Assembly: GCA_009783465.1 (NCBI GenBank)
Contig: WRDM01000032.1
Span: 1-32,782 of the forward strand
DNA length: 32,782 nucleotides
Source of the DNA: Phycisphaerae bacterium
Lineage (GTDB): Bacteria > Planctomycetota > Phycisphaerae > SM23-33
Reading direction: 5' to 3'
Below, one piece after another: positions 15,144-22,804 of the stretch (the first letter of the stretch is position 1; each line of letters begins with the position of its first letter). Position numbers and translations under genes: made by a program. The notes beneath the pieces were generated by a model. The model worked only from the letters and a program-made list of their open reading frames with translations. It was not told the DNA's origin and ran no database searches.

Positions 15144-15524
15144 TTACAGTGTCTCCGTTGAATGTTCGTGCCGCAACTCCCATCGCTCCGCCTCGACGTG
15201 GTGCAGGGTGAATCGTCCGCGAAGCCGCTGGCCGGCGAGGGAGAATTCCACGAGGCCCGGCGATTGGGCGATGACGTGCATCGTGCCGCCGTCGACGCGT
15301 CGCACCCGTCCGCGGCCGCCGCTGACGGGGCCTTCGTACGCGAGATATTCCCGGCGGTGATCGGGCCTCCGCTCGGCCTGCACGCGGGAAAAACCGTCGA
15401 GATTTTCCGACACGGTTTCCAGCCGCCACGACGCCAGCGGGCCGCCGGCCTGGAGCTCCAGCAGCAGGTCCAGGTGGTCATTTTTCGTCTCCGCGTGGAA
15501 AAGAATGACAAACGAGGGTCGCAT
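15144..15524 (-). CDS. Stand-alone LigD-type 3'-phosphoesterase domain protein
   Basis: The protein has 126 residues. It matches the N-terminal phosphoesterase (PE) domain of bacterial DNA ligase D: FVILFHAETKNDHLDLLLE resembles the PE core with its H-Y-D-x-x-L-E metal motif, then S-W, D-H-R-R-E-Y-L-A-Y-E-G and R-V-R-R-V-D-G-G. The candidate metal ligands, the first His, the H-x-D pair and the later D-H-R His, are all present. PE domains trim 3' ends during non-homologous end joining. Here there is no ligase or polymerase domain, and no Ku or ligD gene in the window, so it may act alone or on another substrate. The ATG at 15524 starts directly at the conserved domain. Confidence 0.75.
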   Translation of the reverse strand: MRPSFVILFHAETKNDHLDLLLELQAGGPLASWRLETVSENLDGFSRVQAERRPDHRREYLAYEGPVSGGRGRVRRVDGGTMHVIAQSPGLVEFSLAGQRLRGRFTLHHVEAERWELRHEHSTETL

Positions 15525-15635
15525 TGGTACGATGCTACCGGATGTGTGAGGCCAAGGATAGCCTCAAACCAACGTGGCGTGGGCGACAGGTCCGTGCGTC
15601 ATGGGCACGATGTCCGTGTTATGGAAGGACTCACT

Positions 15636-16016
15636 ATGCGAGATCTCAATGTCGTTTTGTGCGGAGCGGTGCTGGCGATGATGCTGGGCGGCTGTGTGTC
15701 GGTTCAGCAGCAGCGGTCCGAGGCCATCAGCGCGTATCAGATTGGCGATTACGAACGCGCGAAGACGCTCTTCGCGGGCGTGATCCAGCGTAAGCCGATC
15801 GACGCGGTGTCGTACTATTATCTCGGCGCGATCGAGCACGCCCAGAAAAATTACGTGGGGGCGATGCACTGTTACGAGCAGTCGCTGCGGCGGGCCCCGT
15901 CGTACGAGCCGGCCCAGGTGGGCATGGCGCAGGCGAAGATCGACCTCGGCCCGGAATTGTTCGAAAAGCTTCGCACAAACCCGTCGTTTCAGGACCCCGT
16001 GATCCATCGGGACTGA
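15636..16016 (+). CDS. Small TPR lipoprotein
   Basis: The protein has 126 residues. A lipoprotein signal (hydrophobic VVLCGAVLAMMLGGC) has a lipobox L-G-G-C with Cys20 as the likely modified residue. Two to three tetratricopeptide-like units follow: SAYQIGDYERAKTLFAGVI, SYYYLGAIEHAQKNYVGAM and YEQSLRRAPSYEPAQVGMA. TPR units are protein-binding. The start at 15636 has GGAAGGA at 15623-15629; an upstream ATG at 15621 lies inside that site and is rejected. It may be a small assembly or scaffold factor in the envelope; the partner is unknown. It ends 12 nt from the convergent AsmA-like gene. Confidence 0.8.
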   Translation: MRDLNVVLCGAVLAMMLGGCVSVQQQRSEAISAYQIGDYERAKTLFAGVIQRKPIDAVSYYYLGAIEHAQKNYVGAMHCYEQSLRRAPSYEPAQVGMAQAKIDLGPELFEKLRTNPSFQDPVIHRD

Positions 16017-16028
16017 CGCGGCGTTACT

Positions 16029-16829
16029 TTACTTGAGCAGGCCTCCGACGCCCTTGTTGATGCCCTCGGTGAGTTTTTTCGCGCCTTCGACGGCCTGGCC
16101 GGCGGCCCCCTGGAGGCCTTGACCGGCGAGGGATTTCAGTTGTCCCATGCCGGCCTGCATGTCGTTGAGCATGTCGTCGGGCAGCAGTCCCGCGCCGTTT
16201 TCGATGGCGCTGGCGAAAATGGTTTTGACGAGAATGTTGACGACTTCGGCGGTGTTGACGCCGGCTTCGTCGGACGTGCCGACGTCGGTGAGCAGGATTT
16301 CCGGCACGACCACCGTCACGGGCACGCCGGCGGGGCCTTCGGCGTGGATCGTCACGTTACGGATGGCCACCTCTCGGATGATGAATCGCTTGCCCGGTTC
16401 GTTGCTGGATTCGCTGCGCTTCATGCCGTCCATGATGACCTGGTAGTTGGCCCGGCCATCTTTTTTCTCGATGTTCAGCACGATGTCTTCGAGCAGGAAG
16501 TGCGGGATTTCGACGACGTCCCTGGCCAGCGACGGGAGGGTCAGGGACATCGAGCCGGACATGAGCGACAGGAACGGCCTGGAGGAGAAGCCCTCGGGGT
16601 TGCCGACGACGAGGTCGGCGAAGGAGGCCTGTCCGTCGAACAGCCCGATGCTGACGGCGCCCACGCGGGTGGGCACGCCCAGGGCCGCCGACCCGCCCGC
16701 CTCGATGCCGATCTTGGCGAGGTGGTTGATAAAGAGGAGCGACAGAACGGCCAGGATCACCAGCAGCGAGACGCTGGCGATGATGATGCGGGAGAGTTTG
16801 CTGCGTGGTTTCACGGGGTTTTCTGTCAT
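16029..16829 (-). CDS. Membrane-anchored AsmA-like protein
   Basis: The protein has 266 residues. A basic N-terminus (MTENPVKPRSKLSR) and one transmembrane helix (IIIASVSLLVILAVLSLLF) are followed by a periplasmic domain that resembles the start of AsmA-type proteins: G-V-P-T-R-V-G-A-V-S-I-G-L-F-D-G, L-V-V-G-N-P-E-G-F, and later FIIREVAIRNVTIHAEGP. The C-terminal third is an Ala/Gly-rich amphipathic tail (QGLQGAAGQAVEGAKKL). Long AsmA-like proteins act in lipid transport to the outer membrane; this short form has no known role. The ATG at 16829 overlaps the ilvD stop by 4 nt, so it is probably coupled to ilvD. An earlier in-frame start at 16847 would overlap ilvD by 22 nt. Confidence 0.75.
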   Translation of the reverse strand: MTENPVKPRSKLSRIIIASVSLLVILAVLSLLFINHLAKIGIEAGGSAALGVPTRVGAVSIGLFDGQASFADLVVGNPEGFSSRPFLSLMSGSMSLTLPSLARDVVEIPHFLLEDIVLNIEKKDGRANYQVIMDGMKRSESSNEPGKRFIIREVAIRNVTIHAEGPAGVPVTVVVPEILLTDVGTSDEAGVNTAEVVNILVKTIFASAIENGAGLLPDDMLNDMQAGMGQLKSLAGQGLQGAAGQAVEGAKKLTEGINKGVGGLLK

Positions 16830-18709
16830 TTGTTTTTCCCTTGCCATTCGAGGATGCCGCCGCGGTCGGCGCTGGTGGCGTGTGCGGCGTATCGGCCGAG
16901 GGCGCCGGTGGTGATTTTCGGTTTGTGAATCTTGGCGGTTTTTCGTCGCCGCGCGAATTCGGCGGCGCTCACCTTGGCGTTGAGTTTGCCGGCCAGCAGG
17001 TCGATTTCGAGGAGGTCGCCGTTTTTCAGCAGGGCGATTTCACCGCCGGAGGCGGCTTCGGGGCTGATGTGTCCGATGCACGCGCCGGCGGTTCCGCCGC
17101 TGAATCGGCCGTCGGTGACCAGCGCGCATTTATCGCCCAGCCCCATGCCCTTGATGTAGCTGGTGGGCGCGAGCATCTCCTGCATGCCCGGGCCTCCTTT
17201 GGGGCCTTCGTTGCGGATGACGACGACGTCGCCGGCTTTGACTTTGCCGCCGAGGATGCCGGAACAGGCGTCTTCCTGGCTTTCGAAGATGATGGCCGGC
17301 CCGGTGTGTTTGTACATGTTCGGATCGACGCCGGCGAGTTTGACGACGGCGCCCTTGGCGGCGATGTTGCCGTGGAGGACCAGCAGTCCGCCGCGTTGCG
17401 TGCAGGCGTTGGCGAGCGGGCGGATCACGTCCTGCGGGTCGATCGGGAAGGGCGCGAGGTCTTTTGGCAGCGGGGCCGCGTTGACGGCCTTGCCGCTGGT
17501 GCGATACATTTCGCGGACGTCGGCGACGCTGCGTCGCGTCGGAACGGAGCCGTCCTTATACATTTTTTTGGCGGCGGGCAGGCAGGCTTTGCTCCGCAGG
17601 CTGTATTGCCGCAGATTGTCCGCGACGGGTTGTCCGGTGACGGTCGGCTGATCGTCGTGGATGAGTTCGGGGCGGTCGTTGGCCAGTTGCCAGAGGATGG
17701 TGTGGATTCCGCCGCAGCGATGGACGTCCTGGATGTGGTAGATTTTTCCTTCAGGCGTGGCCGACGGCGCGACGCGGCTGATGTTGGGCGTGGCGGCGCT
17801 GACGCGTTCGATGTCCGCCAGCGTGAAGGGCACGCCCGCTTCGTCGGCCATGGCCAGCAGATGCAGCACGGTGTTGGACGAGCCTCCCATGGCCATGTCG
17901 AGCGTCATGGCGTTTTCGAAGGCCTGCCGGGTCATGATATTTTTGGGCAGCAGTTTGTAGTCGGCCTTGCCGCCGGCGGCGTCCCATTCGCGGGCCATGG
18001 CGACGACGCGTTTGGCGGCGGTCTTGAACAAGTCCATGCGCGCGGCGGAGGTGGCCAGGCAGGTGCCGTTTCCCGGCAGGGCGATGCCGATGGCTTCGCA
18101 CAGGCAGTTCATGCTGTTGGCGGTGAACATGCCGCTGCAACTGCCGCAGGTGGGGCAGGTGTTGTCCTCGTATTCCTTGACCTGTTTGGGCGACATCGCG
18201 CCGATTTTGCCTTGGGCCACCGCGTAGAACTGGTCGATGAGATCGACGTCTTTTCCGCAGACGCGGCCTGCTTCCATCGGTCCGCCGCTGACGAAGATCG
18301 TGGGGATGTTCAGCCGCAGGGTGGCCATCAGCATGCCGGGGATGATTTTGTCGCAGTTGGGGATGCAGATCATGGCGTCGAACTGGTGGGCCTGGATCAT
18401 GGACTCGACGCTGTCGGCGATGAGGTCGCGGCTGGGGAGGGAGAATTTCATTCCCGCGTGCCCCATGGCGATGCCGTCGCAGATGGCGATGGTGTTGAAG
18501 ACGAAGGGCGTCCCGCCGGCGGCGCGAACCTGCTCCTTGACGAATTCGCCGACGGCACCGAGGTGGCAATGGCCTGGCACGATGTCGGTGTAACTGTTGA
18601 CGATCGCCACCAGCGGGCGGGCCAGATCGCGGTCGGTCAACCCGGCGGCCTTGAACAGGCTGCGATGCGGGCCTCGTTCCATTCCCTGCGTAACGGCATG
18701 ACTGCGCAT
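16826..18709 (-). CDS. ilvD: Dihydroxy-acid dehydratase
   Basis: The protein has 627 residues, slightly longer than most IlvD. It dehydrates 2,3-dihydroxy-isovalerate and 2,3-dihydroxy-3-methylvalerate in valine, isoleucine and leucine synthesis, in the cytoplasm. IlvD/Edd family motifs are complete: IPNCDKIIPGMLMA, T-C-P-T-C-G-S-C-S-G-M-F-T-A-N-S-M-N-C (Fe-S cluster cysteines), GGSSNTVLH, and near the C-terminus TDGRFSGGTAG with the catalytic Ser. The ATG at 18709 is preceded by GGAGA (minus strand, about 18714-18720). Branched-chain substrates are preferred over sugar acids because of the overall family likeness, but no other ilv or leu gene is in the window. It overlaps the AsmA-like gene by 4 nt. 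Confidence 0.95.
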   Translation of the reverse strand: MRSHAVTQGMERGPHRSLFKAAGLTDRDLARPLVAIVNSYTDIVPGHCHLGAVGEFVKEQVRAAGGTPFVFNTIAICDGIAMGHAGMKFSLPSRDLIADSVESMIQAHQFDAMICIPNCDKIIPGMLMATLRLNIPTIFVSGGPMEAGRVCGKDVDLIDQFYAVAQGKIGAMSPKQVKEYEDNTCPTCGSCSGMFTANSMNCLCEAIGIALPGNGTCLATSAARMDLFKTAAKRVVAMAREWDAAGGKADYKLLPKNIMTRQAFENAMTLDMAMGGSSNTVLHLLAMADEAGVPFTLADIERVSAATPNISRVAPSATPEGKIYHIQDVHRCGGIHTILWQLANDRPELIHDDQPTVTGQPVADNLRQYSLRSKACLPAAKKMYKDGSVPTRRSVADVREMYRTSGKAVNAAPLPKDLAPFPIDPQDVIRPLANACTQRGGLLVLHGNIAAKGAVVKLAGVDPNMYKHTGPAIIFESQEDACSGILGGKVKAGDVVVIRNEGPKGGPGMQEMLAPTSYIKGMGLGDKCALVTDGRFSGGTAGACIGHISPEAASGGEIALLKNGDLLEIDLLAGKLNAKVSAAEFARRRKTAKIHKPKITTGALGRYAAHATSADRGGILEWQGKNK

Positions 18710-18726
18710 TGTTTGTCTCCGAAAAT

Positions 18727-18743
18727 CGCCGCGGGCCGCGGCG
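18727..18743 (-). promoter_or_regulatory. GC hairpin in the ilvD leader
   Basis: CGCCGCGGGCCGCGGCG is a self-complementary stretch 17 nt upstream of the ilvD start and just before its GGAGA site. It may affect translation initiation. No leader peptide rich in Val, Ile or Leu codons and no T-box was found. Confidence 0.25.
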
Positions 18744-18931
18744 CGACGATGTATGGTATACGATCGGCGCGGGAAATCCCAGTGACAAGTAACGGGCGAC
18801 AGAGCGAACGCATGCACACTCCTCTTTTCGTACGGGATTCCAAGCAATGTCGCGTCGGTTTCCTTTTGTCTGGACTTTCGAAGTCCTCGTTACTTGTTAC
18901 TCATCACTCGTTACTTTTCTCCGCGTTTTGT

Positions 18932-18937
18932 TACAAT
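18932..18937 (+). promoter_or_regulatory. -10 element directly before the NHL propeller gene
   Basis: TACAAT is followed by exactly 6 nt and then the GTG at 18944. Transcription would begin at or next to the start codon, giving a leaderless mRNA. No consensus -35 hexamer is seen at 16-18 nt. Upstream, 18893-18919 holds a repeat (GTTACTTGTTACTCATCACT). Confidence 0.45.
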
Positions 18938-18943
18938 ACCGGC

Positions 18944-20050
18944 GTGAGAATTTCGTCACGGGAAAAGCTGGTGCTTGTCGTTGCGTTGTCGGCGGTGGCG
19001 TTGATGACGGCGGGCGTGTTTTTGTGGCCGTCGCCCCCGTCGTCCGACAGCCCGCCGCTCGGGCCTGGCGCGACGGATGGCTTGTCCAGGTACGCCCAGG
19101 CGCGGAGCATTGGCGAGTATCGGCTGGTTTTACAAACGTCGACGTTGCCGTGGGCATACTGCCTGGCCGTTGCTGACGGCGGGCGCGTCGCGGTCGGCGG
19201 TAACGGTCATATTGGTGTGGGCACACTGGCGGAGTGGGGCAACTCCTTGATGTTGCGTAGATCCGAATGGGTTGTCCCGGTCCAGACCTTGGCTGTGCCC
19301 GCGTTGTTTGAGGAGCGATCCTCCGGTGGCCGCGTGCTGAGTTTGGCTTTCGATACCGATGGCACGCTGTTTGTTGGCTTGTCGGGCGGAATCGTGGTGC
19401 AAGGGGAGGATGTTCCGTGGAAAGTTTTTTTTGAACGGTCTGGAAGTCAAATCGTCAACATCGTCGTGACAGACGAGATGATTTTCGCCGCCGACGCGGC
19501 CTCGCGGGTGGTGTTGTGTCTGGATCGCGACGGCAACCTCGTTCGCGAGATCGACGGGCGGGCCGGTGAGGATGAGGCCGATTCGGCGGGGTTTGTGTTG
19601 CCCAGTCCGCATTGGGGGATGGCGATGGGGGCGGATGGGTTGTTGCGGATTGCCAATCCGGGGCGGCGTCAGGTGGAGGCGTGGACGGTGGACGGGCATC
19701 GCGAGTTCGTCTGGGGCCGGCGCGGGCCTGGCGTGGGCGAATTCAGCGGCTGTTGCAACCCGGCCGCCCTGGCCGTGCTGGACGACGGGCGGATCATCAC
19801 GGCGGAGAAGGGTGAGTTGCTGACCGTGACGGCGTATCATCCCGACGGTCCGCAGGCCGGCACGATGGGGCAGGTGGCTCGCGTGGTGGCAGGGCCTGAC
19901 CGGTTCCGCATGGCGGACGGCGCGGTGTCGCTGGCGGTGATGCCCGACGGCACGGTGTTGGTGTTGCAAACGCCCGGCGGTGTACTGTCGGTGTTCGAAC
20001 CGCCGCGTGACGCGGGCATCTTGCCCGCGTCGGGCGAGGAGAATCGATGA
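18944..20050 (+). CDS. Membrane-anchored NHL-type beta-propeller protein
   Basis: The protein has 368 residues from GTG at 18944. A signal anchor (KLVLVVALSAVALMTAGVFLW) is followed by six or so beta-propeller blades with NHL-like phrases: L-S-L-A-F-D-T-D-G-T-L-F-V-G, I-F-A-A-D-A-A-S-R-V-V-L-C-L-D-R-D-G-N-L-V-R-E-I, HWGMAMGADGLLRIANPGRR, and G-E-F-S-G-C-C-N-P-A-A-L-A-V-L-D-D-G-R-I. It probably sits on the outer face of the membrane. No catalytic residues are recognised. The C-terminal RDAGILPASGEE comes from a family A repeat (20006-20126). The stop overlaps the next start by 4 nt, which places the gene first in the Fe-S module. The larger open frame upstream is antisense to ilvD and is not used. 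Confidence 0.78.
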   Translation: MRISSREKLVLVVALSAVALMTAGVFLWPSPPSSDSPPLGPGATDGLSRYAQARSIGEYRLVLQTSTLPWAYCLAVADGGRVAVGGNGHIGVGTLAEWGNSLMLRRSEWVVPVQTLAVPALFEERSSGGRVLSLAFDTDGTLFVGLSGGIVVQGEDVPWKVFFERSGSQIVNIVVTDEMIFAADAASRVVLCLDRDGNLVREIDGRAGEDEADSAGFVLPSPHWGMAMGADGLLRIANPGRRQVEAWTVDGHREFVWGRRGPGVGEFSGCCNPAALAVLDDGRIITAEKGELLTVTAYHPDGPQAGTMGQVARVVAGPDRFRMADGAVSLAVMPDGTVLVLQTPGGVLSVFEPPRDAGILPASGEENR

Positions 20051-20126
20051 TTTCACAGGAAAAACCGTTGACTGGCACGGACCAACCCCAAGGAACGCAC
20101 AACGCGGGCGAGACGCCCGCGTCACG
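20006..20126. repeat. Family A palindromic repeat across a gene junction
   Basis: Arms 20006-20029 and 20103-20126 are imperfect reverse complements (CGTGACGCGGGCATCTTGCCCGCG against CGCGGGCGAGACGCCCGCGTCACG). The unit covers the last codons of the propeller gene, the ATGA stop/start overlap and the first 27 codons of the Tat protein. Its internal spacer differs from that of the 6541 and 7762 copies. Confidence 0.85.
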
Positions 20127-20376
20127 TTGCACGCGTCGGGAGTGGTTTCGTCAGATCGCGCGTGGGGCGGCTGCGGCGGCGTTGATTGGCGGGGCCGCCT
20201 GGTTGGGGCGGCATGCTGGCGGTAATCCTGCCGGCGCGAACGGCCGTCGCACGCTGGCGCCGTGTCCGCCGGAGACGTTGGGATATTGTGCGTCGTGTTC
20301 GCGGCGGGGCGATTGCGCGTTGCCGGGCGCGATGGATTTTCGTGCCCGGGGCGGCGGTCAGGGCGGTGAACGATGA
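20047..20376 (+). CDS. Small Tat-signal protein with four cysteines
   Basis: The protein has 109 residues. A twin-arginine motif (T-R-R-E-W-F-R-Q, Arg30 and Arg31) precedes a hydrophobic stretch (ARGAAAAALIGGAAWLG). The short mature part carries C73, C81, C84 and C90 in the pattern C-x7-C-x2-C-x5-C, which could bind an Fe-S cluster or a metal; I do not recognise the family. Tat export implies folding with its cofactor in the cytoplasm. Residues 19-27 (NAGETPASR) come from a family A repeat placed just before the Tat motif. It overlaps both neighbours by 4 nt, so it is probably made in step with the ferredoxin that follows. Confidence 0.75.
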   Translation: MISQEKPLTGTDQPQGTHNAGETPASRCTRREWFRQIARGAAAAALIGGAAWLGRHAGGNPAGANGRRTLAPCPPETLGYCASCSRRGDCALPGAMDFRARGGGQGGER

Positions 20377-20969
20377 AGCCGGAAAAAAAACTCACGCGTC
20401 GGCAGATGCTCCGCTCGGCGGCCCAGGCGGCTGGCGCGATCGGCGCTGCCGCCGTCATCGGAAAACTTACCGCCCTCCACGCGACCGCCGAGCCGCGCGT
20501 CTGGCAGCTCGACCCGGAAAAATGCGTCGCGTGCGGCCTGTGCGCCACCGAATGCGTGCTGCCGACGTCAGCCGTCAAATGCGTTCACGCGTTCGACATC
20601 TGCGGCTACTGCGACTACTGCACGGGCTTCCTCGAAGTGTACGCCCAGGAATGCAACCAGGCGGCTGAGAATCAACTGTGCCCGACCAACGCGATCATCC
20701 GCCGTTTCGTTCACGAGCCGTATTTCGAGTACGAAATCGACGTCGAGCGGTGCGTCGGCTGCGGCAAATGCGTCGAAGGCTGCCGGGCGTTCGGCAACGC
20801 CAGCCTGTATTTGCAGGTCTTCCACGACCGCTGCGTGAATTGCAATCAATGCCGCATCGCGACGGTCTGCCCCGCGATGGCGTTCGAACGCGTCCCCGCC
20901 AGCCAGCCGTACAAGGCCCGCAAGCAGTACTTTACGCCTCCCAAACCGGCGGACGGGGAGGCGACGTGA
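20373..20969 (+). CDS. Tat-exported polyferredoxin (NapG-like)
   Basis: The protein has 198 residues. The Tat signal is L-T-R-R-Q-M-L-R followed by AAQAAGAIGAAAVIG. The mature protein has cysteine sets consistent with four [4Fe-4S] clusters: C51/C54/C57/C61; C70, C77, C80, C83, C94 and C103-Pro in an atypical set; C127/C130/C133/C137; and C154/C157/C160/C166-Pro. It resembles NapG/MauM-type periplasmic ferredoxins, which pass electrons from a quinol-oxidising membrane partner to a periplasmic enzyme. The next gene encodes such a membrane partner. No terminal reductase is in the window. The start (ATGA) and stop (GTGA) both overlap neighbours by 4 nt. Confidence 0.9.
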   Translation: MKPEKKLTRRQMLRSAAQAAGAIGAAAVIGKLTALHATAEPRVWQLDPEKCVACGLCATECVLPTSAVKCVHAFDICGYCDYCTGFLEVYAQECNQAAENQLCPTNAIIRRFVHEPYFEYEIDVERCVGCGKCVEGCRAFGNASLYLQVFHDRCVNCNQCRIATVCPAMAFERVPASQPYKARKQYFTPPKPADGEAT

Positions 20970-22561
20970 ACAGGGCAATCGCATCGAATTTTCAAGGTTT
21001 TTCGCGAAAAGGCTGTAGGCTGTGGGCTGTAGGCTGTGGGCGCAACATACCGCAGCGAAGTATTTTTCGCAACCCCACGACGCGCCTACAGCCTACAGCC
21101 TACAGCCTACAGCCGATTTTTTGCGTGGCGGTTATCCTCGCGTTGTCCCTCGTGCTATCCGCCCCAGCCTTCGCCGCGCCGACCGAGCCGCCCACGGCGT
21201 TTGAGGGCGGGTATGTCAAGCCCGAGACGATTGAGCCGGCGGGGCCTGGTCCGCTGTGGCCGTATGTCGACGTGGCCGTGATGGTGGCGTTTCTCGCGGT
21301 GGGGACGATGTTTCTGCACTGGATGCGTTCGCGGCGCGCGGTGTGGTTGTTGTCGATTGCGGCCTTGGCGTACTTCGGATTTTTCCGTCACGGCTGCGTG
21401 TGCGCCGTCGGGGCGGTTCAGAATATCGCGTTGACGCTCGGGCAGGGTGGCGAGGCGTACGCCGTACCGATTCCCGTGCTGGCGACGTTCGCGATTCCGT
21501 TGGTGTGGGCGTTGTTTGCGGGGCGGGTGTTCTGCGGGGCCGTCTGCCCGCTGGGCGCGATCCAGGACATCGTTCACCTCAAATCATTCCGCGTGCCCGC
21601 CTGGCTGGACGCGGGGCTGGGCCTGTTCGCGCCGGCGGTTCTGCTGGCGGCGGTGCTGTTGGCGGCGTTGGACGCGATGTTTATCGTGTGCAAATTCGAT
21701 CCGTTTGTTGGGTTTTTCCGGCTGTCGGGCCCGGCGGCGGTGTTGCTGGCGGGCGGGGCGGTGCTGGCGTTGGGCGTTGTGGTGGGGCGGCCTTATTGTC
21801 GGTGGGCGTGTCCGTACGGCGTGTTGTTGGGGGCGGCGGGGCGGCTGTCGCGACGTCCGCCGTTGAGCATTTCGCCGACGCCCTGCGTGACGTGCCGGCT
21901 GTGTGAGCGCGTCTGCCCGGTCAACGCGATCGTCGCGCCCACGCCCGCCGGGCCTGTGGACGAATCCGCCCGCCGCCGCGCCCGACGCGCGATGGCGGTG
22001 GCCGTGTTGTCCCTGCCCGTGCTTGCCGTCGTGGGCGCCGTCAGCGGCGCGCTGGCGGGACCAGCCGTGTCGCGAGTGCATCCCGCCGTGCGGTCGGCGG
22101 AGCGAATCGCCGCCGACCAGCACGCTGCGCCCGACGCGATCTCCGACGAAACCCGCGCCGCCCGGCGGGCGAAAACCGAGGACCAATTGCTCCAACGCGC
22201 CGACGACGTGCGGCGACAATTCGTGTGGGGCACCGCCATCGCGGCCTCACTGCTTGGCCTGGCCGCCGGCGGCAAGTTGATTTGGCTGTCGCGCCGACGA
22301 CGCAACGAACTCTACGAAGCCGACCCCGCCCGCTGCGTTTCGTGTGCGCGATGCTACACCGCCTGTCCGGTGCAACGAAGATACGAAGATGGCATGGCGC
22401 TGTCCGAGGCCATGAAGGCGGGAAAAAACGAACAGGACAAGTCGAAAACGGGCAAGATTGACCTGGACGATAGAAATCGACAATGTTCGAAGAGACACGG
22501 GGAGAGGCGTGTATGTGATTCGGTACAAGACCAAGGTAAACGGCCATGTCGTCGTTATTGA
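20966..22561 (+). CDS. NapH/NosR-like membrane Fe-S protein
   Basis: The protein has 531 residues from GTG at 20966. After a repeat-encoded leader (residues 11-50) comes a signal peptide (VAVILALSLVLSAPAFA), then about five membrane helices with the family motifs C144-x-C146, C190-x3-C194-P, C278-x3-C282-P and C307/C310/C313/C317-P. After a further helix there is a second cytoplasmic-type [4Fe-4S] set, C457/C460/C463/C467-P. NapH and NosR proteins take electrons from quinol and feed periplasmic ferredoxins, here probably the preceding gene product. The leader is odd: a family B repeat (20998-21114) lies between the start codon and the signal peptide. GTG at 21125 could be an alternative start that removes it. 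The last 40 or so residues look unlike the family and may result from a frame change near 22430; a separate small frame overlaps there. Confidence 0.88.
   Translation: MNRAIASNFQGFSRKGCRLWAVGCGRNIPQRSIFRNPTTRLQPTAYSLQPIFCVAVILALSLVLSAPAFAAPTEPPTAFEGGYVKPETIEPAGPGPLWPYVDVAVMVAFLAVGTMFLHWMRSRRAVWLLSIAALAYFGFFRHGCVCAVGAVQNIALTLGQGGEAYAVPIPVLATFAIPLVWALFAGRVFCGAVCPLGAIQDIVHLKSFRVPAWLDAGLGLFAPAVLLAAVLLAALDAMFIVCKFDPFVGFFRLSGPAAVLLAGGAVLALGVVVGRPYCRWACPYGVLLGAAGRLSRRPPLSISPTPCVTCRLCERVCPVNAIVAPTPAGPVDESARRRARRAMAVAVLSLPVLAVVGAVSGALAGPAVSRVHPAVRSAERIAADQHAAPDAISDETRAARRAKTEDQLLQRADDVRRQFVWGTAIAASLLGLAAGGKLIWLSRRRRNELYEADPARCVSCARCYTACPVQRRYEDGMALSEAMKAGKNEQDKSKTGKIDLDDRNRQCSKRHGERRVCDSVQDQGKRPCRRY
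20998..21114. repeat. Family B heptamer inverted repeat inside the NapH-like gene
   Basis: Left part: TTTTCGCGAAAA (20999-21010) followed by four GGCTGTA/GGCTGTG heptamers (21011-21038). Right part: four CTACAGC-type heptamers in inverse orientation (21084-21114), with a partial TTTTTCGC at 21063-21070. The two parts can pair into a hairpin with a loop of about 44 nt. The frame through it reads FSRKGCRLWAVGCG ... TAYSLQP. A shorter copy is at 29247-29292. Confidence 0.88.
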
Positions 22562-22634
22562 AGATTACCGAAATAAAGCTGGAGAACTGGCACTGCACAC
22601 AATGTGGAAGAAAAAAGCAAAGCCGACTGATTAG
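22458..22634 (+). CDS. Possible small protein of lower GC, TTG start
   Basis: A 58-codon frame from TTG at 22458 overlaps the end of the NapH-like gene in another frame. Its product has a natural-looking composition: TIEIDNVRRDTGRGVYVIRY, then T-K-V-N-G-H-V-V-V-I-E-D-Y-R-N-K-A and a basic tail (MWKKKAKPTD). The predicted strand pairs separated by N-G suggest a small beta-rich domain. The DNA is clearly lower in GC than its surroundings. I do not recognise a family. The start is uncertain: no good ribosome-binding site is visible, and the frame is closed by a TGA upstream near 22415. It may be a remnant of a longer gene, or acquired DNA that truncated the NapH-like gene. The 170 nt after it hold no further gene. 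Confidence 0.35.
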   Translation: MTWTIEIDNVRRDTGRGVYVIRYKTKVNGHVVVIEDYRNKAGELALHTMWKKKAKPTD

Positions 22635-22804
22635 GGACGCTCGCAGGCCCCTGTGACAAAGCGACACAACGTATCGCGATAACGTCCGAAACGTCACCAT
22701 GGAAACCATGGCGTCACAATGCCCTGGCATGCAGCCCACTCAATCGGCTTCTATAGGAATTATCGGCTACAACCAGGGAAAAATCAAGCGTTATTGGTGA
22801 AAAC

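Noticed and set aside
16805-18943. A long plus-strand frame opposite ilvD, joined to the NHL propeller gene
   Set aside because: This part is a low-complexity shadow of ilvD. Only the sequence from GTG 18944 has a signal anchor and propeller blades.
18812-18943. An upstream ATG start (18812) for the NHL propeller gene
   Set aside because: The added residues translate a repeat and lie before the promoter-like TACAAT; the signal anchor starts just after GTG 18944.
20998-21116. A CRISPR-like array of short repeats
   Set aside because: The units are 7-mers directly joined without spacers and are inverted on the far side, so this is a hairpin repeat.
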